From Mycobacterium sp. 1465703.0 (lineage in GTDB: Bacteria > Actinomycetota > Actinomycetes > Mycobacteriales > Mycobacteriaceae), in assembly GCF_001672975.1 (NCBI RefSeq), contig NZ_LZKU01000060.1, positions 1 through 43,740 of the forward strand: 43,740 bases of DNA, read 5' to 3'. Position numbers and translations under genes: made by a program. The notes under the pieces were generated by a model. That model did not search any database and was not told where the DNA came from. It saw only the letters and a program-made list of their open reading frames with translations. Below are positions 25,926-34,377 of the stretch, piece by piece; the first letter of the stretch is position 1; each line of letters starts with the position of its first letter.

Positions 25926-27268
25926 TGTCCCCCCGTTTCACCGGCAGGCGGCGCGGTAGCTGACGGACCTGGAACAGGCGAAGGCGCAACCTCATTCGGC
26001 GCCGGGACATAGACCGGCCTCGGTGTGGGTTCCGTTGCGGATTTCCCTCCTGGCGGGATCGCCGGCGGCCCGGGGGGCGGGCCGCCAGGCGCGGGAGCCG
26101 GCGGCGGTTCGCGGTAGGGATAGCGTTGGTCTCCCGGATTGCCGGTGATCGCGTCCGGCAACGTCCGGCGCGGTTCGCCGCCCTGGCCGGTACGCGGGTA
26201 GGGCACTGGAAGTGGCGGCGTCGCCGGCTGCCCCGTTGGGGGATCGCTTAGCTGAGAGGGCAGTAGCACGTTCGGGTCAAGGCCCAGATCTGAGAACGCC
26301 GCGTCGATGAATGGTTGCAGAAATTGGCCCGGCAGCAGGTTGACGATGTACGTCTTAAAAAATGGCCCGGCCGACAGTGACTCTCCCAGCGCCAGCAGGT
26401 AGGGGTTGACCATATTGAGCGATTTCTGGATCTGCGCCTTGCGGTTGTCCAGGACAGTCATCACCGTGTTGAGGTGATCCAGCATTGGACCGAACTGTTC
26501 ACGATTGTCTTGGACGAATCCCTGCAATTGATGGGCGAGTGCGGTGATATTGCCCGCGATGTGATCCAGTGCATCACTTTGCGCGCGTAGCTCCGCCAAC
26601 AGCGCGTTAGTGGCTGACAGGAGGTTGACGATTTGATCACTGCGGTTGGCCAGCACGCTCGAAACCTTCTGGGCGTCAGCGAGCAAAGCGCGCAACTGGG
26701 TATCGCGCGCATCGAGTGTGCTGGCCAGTCGCGCTGCGCCCGCGATAGCGATCTTGAGATCGGGGGGGGTCTGCGAGAACGTTTCCGCCATGGTGGAAAG
26801 CGACTGCGACAAGTTGTTGGTCTCGAGTCCACGGATGGTGTTGTTCAACTCGGCCAACGCATCCGGCAACTGGTACGGGGAGGAGGTGCGCTCGGTAGGA
26901 ATGGGCTCCGATAGCTGGCCGTCGCCTCGCGGAGTCACCTCAAGCACTTTGGTGCCCAACAGACTCTTGGTCTTGATCGCCGCTTCGGTCCGATTGCCCA
27001 CTGCAATGCCTTTGTCGACCGTGAAGGTCACCTTCACCCGAGACCCGTCGAGATCGACGCTGTCGACCTCGCCGACCTCCAACCCTGAAACCCGCACTTT
27101 CGCAGCCGGCCGTAGCCCAGCGGATTCAACGAAGTAGGCGCTGAATTGATGGCCCATGTTGAAGATTGGCAGTCGGTGATACTGCAGCGCGCCGACTACC
27201 GCCACCGCTACGAGTGCGATAAACACGGTGCCGACGAGCACGGGGCGGCGCTCGTGAAGTGGTCTCAT
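25922..27268 (-). CDS. mceC: Mce-family protein, MceC subunit
   Basis: A 448-residue Mce protein: an N-terminal anchor (VLVGTVFIALVAVAVVGAL), the MCE domain (SAYFVESAGLRPAAKVRVSG, VGEV), long helical segments (LANRSDQIVNLL) and a strongly proline-rich C-terminal tail of about 110 residues. ATG 27268 overlaps the mceB stop by ATGA; a GTG at 27280 in frame is less likely. Confidence 0.9.
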   Translation of the reverse strand: MRPLHERRPVLVGTVFIALVAVAVVGALQYHRLPIFNMGHQFSAYFVESAGLRPAAKVRVSGLEVGEVDSVDLDGSRVKVTFTVDKGIAVGNRTEAAIKTKSLLGTKVLEVTPRGDGQLSEPIPTERTSSPYQLPDALAELNNTIRGLETNNLSQSLSTMAETFSQTPPDLKIAIAGAARLASTLDARDTQLRALLADAQKVSSVLANRSDQIVNLLSATNALLAELRAQSDALDHIAGNITALAHQLQGFVQDNREQFGPMLDHLNTVMTVLDNRKAQIQKSLNMVNPYLLALGESLSAGPFFKTYIVNLLPGQFLQPFIDAAFSDLGLDPNVLLPSQLSDPPTGQPATPPLPVPYPRTGQGGEPRRTLPDAITGNPGDQRYPYREPPPAPAPGGPPPGPPAIPPGGKSATEPTPRPVYVPAPNEVAPSPVPGPSATAPPAGETGGQ

Positions 27269-28308
27269 TTGAGGGAACACCGCCCAGTTGATTGTCCGGC
27301 GACCTTGATGTACACGGGGTTGCCGCCCTTCCCATTAACCTTCAAGAACAAGTCGCACAAGTAGTAACTGAAGAAGTCACCGTAAAGCCCCTGTCGAGCC
27401 AGCACCTTGTAGGAATCAGGCAGGGTGTCGAGCAGGTTGTCAAGGTAGTCGCGATCATTGGCGACAATTGTTGCGACACGGTCTCCTTCGTGGACCACTG
27501 CCTTGATTCCTGGCCGTGCCGCAACGAGCAGGTCGGCTAGCGTCGAGGCCGCCGCGTTGGTGTAGGCGATCCCATGCGCGACCTGTTCCTTTTTTGCGAC
27601 CAGCCCACCGACGAGGTCGGACAGTGATTTGACTGCGCTGTCGAACTGCTGGCTTTGGTCGTCCAGCTCGCCGAGGATCGTTTTCAGGTTGGCGATGACA
27701 TCGCCGATCAGCTGGTCGCGGTCGGCAAGCGAGTTGCTGAGCGCAGCAACGTTGTCCAGCACGGAACTGATAGTCGCGCCTTGGCCCTGGAACGCTTGGA
27801 TCAGTTGTATGGAGAGCTTGTTGACTTGATTTGGGTCCAACGCGCGCAGCAAGGGCCGGAAGCCGCCGACCAGCGCATCTAAGTCGAGTGCAGGCTCGGT
27901 GCGTACGAGCGGAATGGTGGATCCTGCGGCCAGTCGCCTAGGATCCCCCGCTCCTTCCTGTAGCTCCAGATACCGGTTTCCTACGACATTCTCGTAGCGG
28001 ATCACGGCCCTGCTTGCGTGGGTGAGGTGCACGGTGGTGTCGATGGAAAACTCCACTAGCGCAACCGCGCCAGCGCCAATCGATATGTGCTTTACCTTCC
28101 CTACCTCGACCCCCGCGATGCGCACGAAGTCACCGGATCGAAGTCCTGTCACGTTAGAGAACTGAGCTCTGTACGGGACCTCGTTGTCGAACCGCGACTG
28201 ATTGAAGATCGCCACGAGAGCGAAGATGCCAAGTGCACAAACCAGCCCGAACGCGCCTAGCCGCCATATCGAAGCGGCGAGCGTCTGTCCGCGGGAATCC
28301 ACTGTCAT
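27265..28308 (-). CDS. mceB: Mce-family protein, MceB subunit
   Basis: A 347-residue Mce protein with an N-terminal membrane helix (LGAFGLVCALGIFALVAIF), the MCE domain (PYRAQFSNVTGLRSGDFVRI, AGVEVGKV) and a helical remainder ending with a cysteine-containing segment (YYLCDLFLKVNG ... STGRCSLK). It lacks the proline-rich tails of MceA, C and D, as is usual for MceB. It overlaps mceA by four bases. Confidence 0.9.
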   Translation of the reverse strand: MTVDSRGQTLAASIWRLGAFGLVCALGIFALVAIFNQSRFDNEVPYRAQFSNVTGLRSGDFVRIAGVEVGKVKHISIGAGAVALVEFSIDTTVHLTHASRAVIRYENVVGNRYLELQEGAGDPRRLAAGSTIPLVRTEPALDLDALVGGFRPLLRALDPNQVNKLSIQLIQAFQGQGATISSVLDNVAALSNSLADRDQLIGDVIANLKTILGELDDQSQQFDSAVKSLSDLVGGLVAKKEQVAHGIAYTNAAASTLADLLVAARPGIKAVVHEGDRVATIVANDRDYLDNLLDTLPDSYKVLARQGLYGDFFSYYLCDLFLKVNGKGGNPVYIKVAGQSTGRCSLK

Positions 28309-29687
28309 GGCGCTGCCTCTCCAGGCGGGGGCGGCGCCGGCTCTACCGATGGCGCAGACGGAGGCGGGGCAGCCCCAGGCGGCGGCGGATACAGGGGCTC
28401 ACCTCCCGGGCCGTAGAGCGGCGCCCCGTAGGGCGCTGCACCCGGATAGGGTTCCGGCCCGACTGCCGGTCCGGGAATGCAGCGACGGATGCTGGGTGGC
28501 TCGGGCACGCCGCGAGTGACTGGCAGGTAATCCGCCCAACAAGGATGGCCGAGACCGGGATTGGGGCGGAGGTCAAGGCCTGTCCCCCATCCGGTATTGG
28601 TCACCAGGTATCGGACCGGCCAGTTCTTCGAGACGTCCGGCAGCGACCCGCAACCTGGCCTTCCACCTGGCCCACCCTTGGCCGCGATGATAGGCAGGTT
28701 ATCCGGATACATGTACATGTCGTCGCCCCACGACAACGCCATGTCGAGGAACGCGGTTCGACCATTGGCACCATTAGACTCCCGCAAGCCGTGATCGAGC
28801 CCCCACTGCACCCCCTGGAATAGACAGGTATACGTCGGGCTGTAGCGCTCAAGCACGTCTGTCGTCGACTCAAGCGTATTGAGCGCTCGGATGAACGCGT
28901 TCTCATTGGGGCCAAGAAGTTCAGTACCGCTGCGCGCGAGCCCAATCGAGTTGAGCAGCACGGCGTTCAGTTGGTCGGCGTGGCTGGTGATGGTTGCACT
29001 GGTGACCGACGCGTTGTCTAAGACGGCGACGATGTCGTTCGCCGCGCCGTCGTAAGTGTCAGAGAAGTTCTTAAGTGACCGCCAACCACGGTCGATCGCC
29101 GGTAGTTTCGGATTCAGCGCGGTCAGTACCTCATTGGTGTCGGTGATCGCGTTGCCGATTGCTGCGCCTTGGCCACGTAGCCCGTCGGCAAGGGCGGTCA
29201 GCACAGCCTTGAGCTTTGAGGGGTCGATCCGCTTGAGAACGTTGACGATGTTCTCAAAGACGGTGTTGACTTCGGTAGTGACGTTGCGGGAATGCAGCAC
29301 GGCACCGGCCGACAGGTGCTGCGCACTTGCATGTTGCGGATAAACCAGGTCGACAAACTTGGCCCCGAAAACCGTGGTGGCTCGAATCTCGGCCTCCACG
29401 TTGGCGGGGATGTACTTTAACTCGTCGGGCAGTATTTCCAGCCTGAGGCTGACCGGCCCGCTGCCCTTCGATACCCCGCCGACGTGGCCGACTTGGACTC
29501 CGAGCATCTTGACTTTGGCGCCCGATTCCATGACCAGGCCGGATCTTTCGGACATCACGGTTACCGGGACCGCCGATTCGAACGCGCCTCCGAACGAGGC
29601 CGAGCAGGTGAATATGAAGGCGACCGCGGCGAGGATCAACAGTACTGTCCACCAGGCGTGCGGCAAACGGCGTGACTGCGGGCTCAC
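28305..29687 (-). CDS. mceA: Mce-family protein, MceA subunit
   Basis: A 460-residue Mce protein: an N-terminal anchor (WWTVLLILAAVAFIFTCSA), the MCE domain (VPVTVMSERSGLVMESGAKV, LGVQVG), a helical region with LRGQGAAIGNAI, a cysteine-containing segment YTCLFQGVQWGL typical of MceA, and a proline-rich tail. GTG 29687 begins seven bases after the yrbEB stop codon starts. First of the six Mce subunits. Confidence 0.9.
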   Translation of the reverse strand: MSPQSRRLPHAWWTVLLILAAVAFIFTCSASFGGAFESAVPVTVMSERSGLVMESGAKVKMLGVQVGHVGGVSKGSGPVSLRLEILPDELKYIPANVEAEIRATTVFGAKFVDLVYPQHASAQHLSAGAVLHSRNVTTEVNTVFENIVNVLKRIDPSKLKAVLTALADGLRGQGAAIGNAITDTNEVLTALNPKLPAIDRGWRSLKNFSDTYDGAANDIVAVLDNASVTSATITSHADQLNAVLLNSIGLARSGTELLGPNENAFIRALNTLESTTDVLERYSPTYTCLFQGVQWGLDHGLRESNGANGRTAFLDMALSWGDDMYMYPDNLPIIAAKGGPGGRPGCGSLPDVSKNWPVRYLVTNTGWGTGLDLRPNPGLGHPCWADYLPVTRGVPEPPSIRRCIPGPAVGPEPYPGAAPYGAPLYGPGGEPLYPPPPGAAPPPSAPSVEPAPPPPGEAAP

Positions 29688-29693
29688 GAGGTG

Positions 29694-30548
29694 CTATCCG
29701 GAGAGGTTGAAGTTGCCGGACTGGCCATACACGGCAAGCGACACGAACAGGACGACAACTACTGATGTGACGAGGGAAGCCCTGACGGCCCTGCCAACGG
29801 CCTCACCCACACCAGCAGGGCCGCCGGACGCCGTAAAACCGTAGTAGGTGTGCACCAACATGATGACGAACGCCATCGTGATGGTCAGCAAGAAGGACCA
29901 GAGCAGATCTGAGGTTCGCAAAAAGGTATTGAAGTAGTGGTCATAGACTCCGGTGGATTGGCCGTAGGCGACGGTAGTGCCGAATCGCGCAGCAAGGAAA
30001 GACATCACGACGGCTACGCAGTACAGCGGGATGACCACGAAGACCCCGGCGACCAGCCGCGTCGAGGCAAGGAAGGCGATAGCGCGGATGCCCATCACCT
30101 CAAGCGCGTCGATCTCCTCGTTGATCCGCATCGCCCCCAACTGGGCGGTCGCGCCCGCGCCGATGGTGGCCGCGAGGCTGATTCCTGCGGTTACCGGCGC
30201 GATAAGCCGAACGTTGAAGTAGGCCGACGCGAATCCCGTGAGGGCTTCCACGCCGATTTGGGAAAACTGGCTGTAGCCCTGGACTGCAACCAATGCGCCA
30301 GTGGTCAGTGTCATGAACCCGATGATCACGACAGTCCCACCGATGAGTGCCAAAGCGCCGGTGCCCAAGCTCATCTGGGCGATGAGGCGCAGCATCTCCG
30401 TTCTGTAGCGGATGACCGCGTCACCGGTGGAGGTCAGTGTCTTGCCGTAGAACTCGGTCTGCGCACCAATGCGGTTCCATTCCGAAGCGAACCGCGACCA
30501 CAGCTGACGCAGAGTCGGATACATACCCGAGGGAGCAGCAGTCGTCAT
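29694..30548 (-). CDS. yrbEB: YrbE/MlaE-family ABC permease, subunit B
   Basis: A 284-residue integral membrane protein of the MlaE/YrbE family, the permease of the Mce lipid importer. About five hydrophobic segments are visible, with the conserved cytoplasmic motif LGAMRINEEIDALEVMGI between them (the EExDAL helix that contacts the ATPase) and GFTASGGPAGVGEAVGRAV near the C-terminus. It overlaps yrbEA by four bases. The ATPase (MceG) is not in this window, as is normal for mycobacteria. Confidence 0.93.
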   Translation of the reverse strand: MTTAAPSGMYPTLRQLWSRFASEWNRIGAQTEFYGKTLTSTGDAVIRYRTEMLRLIAQMSLGTGALALIGGTVVIIGFMTLTTGALVAVQGYSQFSQIGVEALTGFASAYFNVRLIAPVTAGISLAATIGAGATAQLGAMRINEEIDALEVMGIRAIAFLASTRLVAGVFVVIPLYCVAVVMSFLAARFGTTVAYGQSTGVYDHYFNTFLRTSDLLWSFLLTITMAFVIMLVHTYYGFTASGGPAGVGEAVGRAVRASLVTSVVVVLFVSLAVYGQSGNFNLSG

Positions 30549-31333
30549 AGCGTTACCTGCACTCCGACTGCGGTAGCGACGATATTGATGGCAAACAACG
30601 CCACGAAGCTGTAGACGACGGTCTCGTTGACGGCGTTGCCCACGCCGGCAGGTCCGCCCCCGACCGAAGTGCCCATGTGGCAGGCGATCAGGCCGGCTGC
30701 GAGTCCGAACAGCATCGACTTGATCCAGGCGATCACCACGTCGGTCATGCTGGTGATGGCCGTTATGCCGGCAGCGAAGGCTCCAGGCGTGACGTGTTGG
30801 ACGAACACCGAGAAAAAGAACCCACCACTGATTCCGACGAGCATGACCAGTGAGGACAGCATCACAGACACCGCCGTGGCTGCGAGTACCCGCGGAACCA
30901 CAAGCGACTTAATGGGATTTATGCCCATGACTCGCATGGCATCGAGCTCTTCACGGATAGTGCGGGCGCCCAGATCGGCGCACATCGCGGTCGCGCCAGC
31001 CCCAGCGATGACCAGAACGGTGACGATCGGCCCGATCTGGGTGACAACACCGTAGGCGGCGCCGGCTCCGGCGAAGTCACCCGCGCCGAATTCCACCAGC
31101 ACGATGTTGAAAGTGAAGATTCCCAGCACGGTGAAAGGAATGGATAGCAGCAACGTCGGTAGCAGGGAAACCCGAGCGACAAACCAAGACTGCGCTAACC
31201 ACTCCCTCCAAGCAAACGGCGGGCGCACCATCGCGGCGAATGTCTCCATGCACAGCCCTGCGAACGAACCGACCGCGCCGAGCGCCTTCGCGGCGTTGCG
31301 CGCCGGTGGAGGCAGAAGCAAGCCTGTTGTCAT
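30545..31333 (-). CDS. yrbEA: YrbE/MlaE-family ABC permease, subunit A
   Basis: From ATG 31333 the protein has 262 residues, the usual YrbEA length. It has the permease motif LGARTIREELDAMRVMGI and C-terminal GTSVGGGPAGVGNAVNETV, with about five membrane segments. An in-frame TTG at 31492 would add 53 polar residues with no family counterpart, but the distance from operator B (59 bases to the TTG, 218 bases to the ATG) leaves the start open. First gene of the eight-gene mce operon. Confidence 0.88.
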   Translation of the reverse strand: MTTGLLLPPPARNAAKALGAVGSFAGLCMETFAAMVRPPFAWREWLAQSWFVARVSLLPTLLLSIPFTVLGIFTFNIVLVEFGAGDFAGAGAAYGVVTQIGPIVTVLVIAGAGATAMCADLGARTIREELDAMRVMGINPIKSLVVPRVLAATAVSVMLSSLVMLVGISGGFFFSVFVQHVTPGAFAAGITAITSMTDVVIAWIKSMLFGLAAGLIACHMGTSVGGGPAGVGNAVNETVVYSFVALFAINIVATAVGVQVTL

Positions 31334-31531
31334 GACACCGCTTTCGCGTCTATTGGGCTCATACGGGCGCTTGGACGCTGAGGCTGATTGATCACTGCGT
31401 CTACCTTCCGCGACTCGAATGGTCAGCGACCCCGGGGGCGACTGGAGTTTCGTCGCGACGGTCAGCTTTCGCTGTTCATCAAGTTTTGTCAATGACTTGC
31501 GGCATAAAACCCCAGTTGCCAGGTCGCGACA

Positions 31532-31567
31532 GACCGTATCACAGTCTTACGGTCCGTATACCGGACT
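31532..31567. promoter_or_regulatory. mce operon operators, including site B (GGTCC-N7-GGACT)
   Basis: Site B at 31551-31567 is GGTCC, seven bases, GGACT: the same spacing as sites A, C and D with one mismatch at the last base. Overlapping it is a second dyad, GACCGTA (31532-31538) and TACGGTC (31548-31554), whose half-site recurs at 20249-20263. Both lie upstream of yrbEA on the minus strand. They match neither the KstR (TnnAACnnGTTnnA) nor the KstR2 motif known from other mycobacterial steroid/mce genes. Confidence 0.6.
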
Positions 31568-31899
31568 CTAGCAATATTGTTTCCAAACCACCCCGGTCAC
31601 GGCCCGCGGCGGTTTAGGACAGTGCTGAAATGCCGAGCGTCGATGATCTGGTCGGCGCGATATGTCATGCCCTGTCGATGAGCTCGCCAGCGCCATCAAC
31701 CGCGCGGATCGTCACCCATTCTGACCGGCCCCAGGACTCGGTGACCTTCGCCGCCGAGCGCAGTCAAAGAGCGGCGCGACGTTGGACTACCCTGGGCCGC
31801 AAGCTATCTAGCGCTGCCCGATCTAGCAGAGACCTATCTCGGAAGAAATGGAACGCGCTCCTCGGTTGGACGACGAATCATCGGGAGCACACTGGGCCT

Positions 31900-31905
31900 G
31901 CTAGT
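31900..31905. repeat. Target-site duplication, left copy (GCTAGT)
   Basis: GCTAGT directly precedes the left IS end and is repeated after the right end at 33015-33020. It fits NCTAGN, the known preferred target of IS481. Confidence 0.85.
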
Positions 31906-33014
31906 TGTACTGCCCAGGGTCGTTGGTTGAGATGTGACGACACGCTATAGCGGTCGTTGATGGTGAAGGTCTCCTGTCGTGGAGTGGAGCTGCTACCACT
32001 TCACCCGTAACGAACAGGAGACCTTCGTGGTCCACGCTAACGCTGTTTTGACTCCTCGGGGTCGGTTGATGCTGGCTCGTCGTGTCGTTGATGAGTGATG
32101 GCCGATCGTGCGGGCCGCTGAGCATTTCCATGTGTCGTGGCCGACCGCTAAACGTTGGGCTGTGCGGTATGCGGCGATGGGGCAGGCCGGGATGGCCGAT
32201 CGCTCCAGCCGGCCCCATCACAGCCCTAACCGCACACCGCCGCCGGTGGTGCGTCGCATCGTGGAGTTGCGGTGGCGTCATCGACTGGCGCCGTTGGCCA
32301 TCGCGTCGCGGTTGTCGATGCCGGCTTCCACGGTGCACGCTGTGCTGGTGCGTTGTCGGCTGAATCGCCTGTCGCACATCGATCTTCGGACCGGAGAGGT
32401 CATTCGTCGCTATGAACACGACCGTCCCGGTGCGCTCATCCACGTCGATGTGAAGAAGTTGGGCAATATCCCCGACGGTGGGGGCTGGCGATTCGTGGGA
32501 CAAGCTCAAGGATGGAAGAACCGACGTGCGATGCCCAACACCAAACGCAGTCGACACCGTAACGAGTTGATGGGGCATGGCTTCGTGCACACCGTGATTG
32601 ATGATCACTCGCGGGTGGCTTATGCCGAAATCCATGACGACGAAACTGCGGCCACCGCGATCGCGGTGTTGCGACGGGCCGTGGGCTGGTTCGCCGTCCG
32701 TGGTGTGACGGTGCAACGTGTTCTCTCCGACAATGGCTCGTGCTACCGCTCCCACGCCTGGCGCCACGCCTGCGCTGAGCTGCACATTGTGCCTAAACGG
32801 ACCCGCGCCTACCGGCCTCAGACCAACGGCAAAATTGAGCGCTTCCACCGCACCATGGCTGCCGAATGGGCCTTTGCCCGTCATTACCCCAACGAACGCA
32901 CCCGCCGCTCAGCCCTTCCAGCGTGGCTGCACACCTACAATCACCACCGGCAACACTCAGCGATCGGCAAGACCCCACCCATCACGCGGTTGACCAACCT
33001 GCCTGGGCAGTACA
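31906..33014 (+). mobile_element. IS481-family insertion sequence, 1109 bp
   Basis: The ends are inverted repeats. The left end starts TGTACTGCCCAGG (31906-31918) and the right end is its exact complement (33002-33014); beyond these 13 bases the match continues imperfectly with GTTGGT. Flanking 6-bp duplications GCTAGT are identical. One transposase gene fills the element. The perfect target duplication points to a fairly recent insertion. Confidence 0.9.
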
Positions 33015-33019
33015 GCTAG
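32027..33019 (+). pseudogene. IS481-family transposase with an in-frame TGA
   Basis: GTG 32027 has AGGAG six bases upstream and begins VHANAVLTPRGRLMLARRVV, the standard IS481 N-terminus, but a TGA at 32096-32098 interrupts it where GGA (Gly before Trp) is expected. The rest (from GTG 32108, 303 residues) is open. It carries a helix-turn-helix (AAEHFHVSWPTAKRWAVRY) and the DDE catalytic domain: D in IHVDVKKLG, D in LSDNGS and E in GKIERFHRT, with exactly 35 residues between the last two. The stop TAG (33017-33019) lies in the target duplication, outside the element. Activity is doubtful unless the TGA is read through or the internal GTG is used. Confidence 0.88.
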
Positions 33020-33020
33020 T
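33015..33020. repeat. Target-site duplication, right copy (GCTAGT)
   Basis: Identical to 31900-31905. It supplies the transposase stop codon (TAG at 33017-33019). Confidence 0.85.
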
Positions 33021-33177
33021 CGGGCAAGTTGCACTAGCCTGGGGCTGGTTTCGCCGGCTGAAGAGGCGCCGCCGCCGCCGCTGCACATGCAACAGCAACC
33101 CCAGCACGCGCTGCGGCCCGGGTCAGTCTGCGCAGGCGCTCTGTCCACGCACCTGTACGCACCTGTACGCACCCTAG

Positions 33178-34015
33178 ACGGTGACGCTCGCTCAGCACTG
33201 GGCTTCTCGCCCGCGGGTAAGTTCCTCGCCGCGACCACGGCACCACTGGACAAAGCGGTGTTCAAACGACAACGACCAGAATTTTGCCCTCGGTGAAAAT
33301 TCCGCACTCGCGATGCCGATTCATCAGCGGGGCTTACTCATTGGGCGACCACCAGCCTATCTGGCGGCCGCGCGATTCGTCGCCACGACGCTCGCGTCAG
33401 AATCGGTTTGGGCCAACAGCACCATGGCGTTCACGGCGCCGCGGCGAGCATGCGGGAAGCGACTGAAGCGCGAACTTGCGCTTGCCACCCGCCGAGACAT
33501 CAGTTTCGAAGCGGACTGACACCCGTCATCCCCACGCAGCCCACCCGCACGGCTACACGGTGTAGTGGATATGGGTAGCGACCAACCACCCGACCCTGAC
33601 CGACGTGGTTCGCGCCCATGCCTGCGTGGATTCTCCGTCGCCGGTTTGCGCACGGCAACTCGGCGCATAAACCAAGACCGCGACGTACCGGTCGGAGCGG
33701 TGGCAGTTCCTCACAGGCTGGATGTTCACTGCCACACAGACTTAACGGCCTTCATGGCATAAATCGACGCGGTGCGTGGGCCAACAGGGCGCAACAACCG
33801 GCCTGTCGGTACGCGCGATCAAGGTTTTGTTCGGCGTCGAGACGCAGACATTGGAGCGAACGATTGAACGATCAACCTGGCGATGCTATGTCAGATGGCG
33901 ATGCGCGCACCGACCAATACACAAATGAAGATCGAGGCTACGGTCGCATTTCCGCCACTTCAATTTGCTTGCCGAATATGGTCAGGCGCGCCCAGGGAAG
34001 GTAGCCGTTTGGATC
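33178..34015. other. Decayed region after the IS element
   Basis: About 840 bases without a convincing gene. Just before it, ACCTGTACGC occurs twice in tandem (33151-33170). On the minus strand, 33735-33553 ends in RTTSVRVGWLVATHIHYTV, which resembles the C-terminus of SnoaL/DUF4440 proteins (compare 34378-34878), so a relic of such a gene is possible. The plus-strand frame 33181-33519 resembles nothing known. Overall it looks like accessory DNA that has lost its genes. Confidence 0.4.
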
Positions 34016-34306
34016 CTAGAATGTGCCGCCGAAACGCTTGACATTCAAGGCAATGATGAAAAATCCGGTGAGCATACACAACAGGATGCCAGCGCTGACA
34101 ACGAGGCTCTTGGTGCTTGGAGCAACCCAGATCAGATAAAGGTCAAGCAGCCCCAAAAGGGCGTAACTGAACGCCTGCCACCCCACGTGGTGGCGCGCAT
34201 GTCCAGTCCACAATGGATTCGTTGCATGGGTACGGTTGAAGTCCGCAAGCATCGGTGCTCCGGTAATCACTACGGTCGAGAACGTCAGAAGAATCTGGGC
34301 CAGCAT
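34016..34306 (-). CDS. Small membrane protein, DUF6640-like
   Basis: A 96-residue protein with about three hydrophobic segments (LLTFSTVVITGAPML; AFSYALLGLLDLYLIWV; LVVSAGILLCMLTGFFIIAL). The segment ADFNRTHATNPLWTGHARHH resembles the conserved loop of the DUF6640 family of small membrane proteins of unknown function. It is the last gene on the minus strand after the SnoaL-like gene, separated from it by a strong hairpin. Function unknown. Confidence 0.6.
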   Translation of the reverse strand: MLAQILLTFSTVVITGAPMLADFNRTHATNPLWTGHARHHVGWQAFSYALLGLLDLYLIWVAPSTKSLVVSAGILLCMLTGFFIIALNVKRFGGTF

Positions 34307-34342
34307 CAGTTAATTCCCTACCCCTGCTTAACTGGTTTAGCG

Positions 34343-34375
34343 CGCGTCGGCGGGGCGCACTTACCCGCCGACGCG
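34343..34375 (-). terminator. Strong stem-loop between SnoaL-like and DUF6640-like genes
   Basis: CGCGTCGGCGGG (34343-34354) and CCCGCCGACGCG (34364-34375) form a perfect 12-bp stem with a 9-base loop, starting three bases after the SnoaL-like stop codon. There is no U tract on either side, which is common for mycobacterial terminators, so it could also stabilise or attenuate the transcript. Confidence 0.6.
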
Positions 34376-34377
34376 AC

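Larger units (their letters stand above)
31745..33177 (+). pseudogene. Reading frame split by the IS element (possible membrane protein relic)
   Basis: Before the IS, a frame beginning after a TGA at 31742-31744 reads VGLPWAASYLALPDLAETYL and, further on, IIGSTLGLLV, ending at the target site. If the element and one target duplicate are removed, the frame continues at 33021 as GQVALAWGWFRRLKRRRRRR and stops at 33175-33177. Joined, it gives one hydrophobic helix (STLGLLVGQVALAWGWF) with a basic end. The N-terminus is not recoverable in this frame: the plus-strand frame from ATG 31630 may be its shifted start. I do not recognise the family. Confidence 0.4.

Noticed and set aside
29937..30614. 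Plus-strand open frame of 225 codons opposite yrbEA/yrbEB
   Set aside because: It lies antisense to two well-identified permease genes and has no recognisable domain.
31901..32884. Minus-strand open frame of 327 codons across the IS element
   Set aside because: It is antisense to the transposase, whose DDE motifs and helix-turn-helix are clear; composition is that of a GC-rich shadow frame.
33151..33170. Two tandem copies of a 10-base unit, considered as a repeat array
   Set aside because: Only two copies plus three bases and no spacer structure, so neither CRISPR nor a minisatellite.
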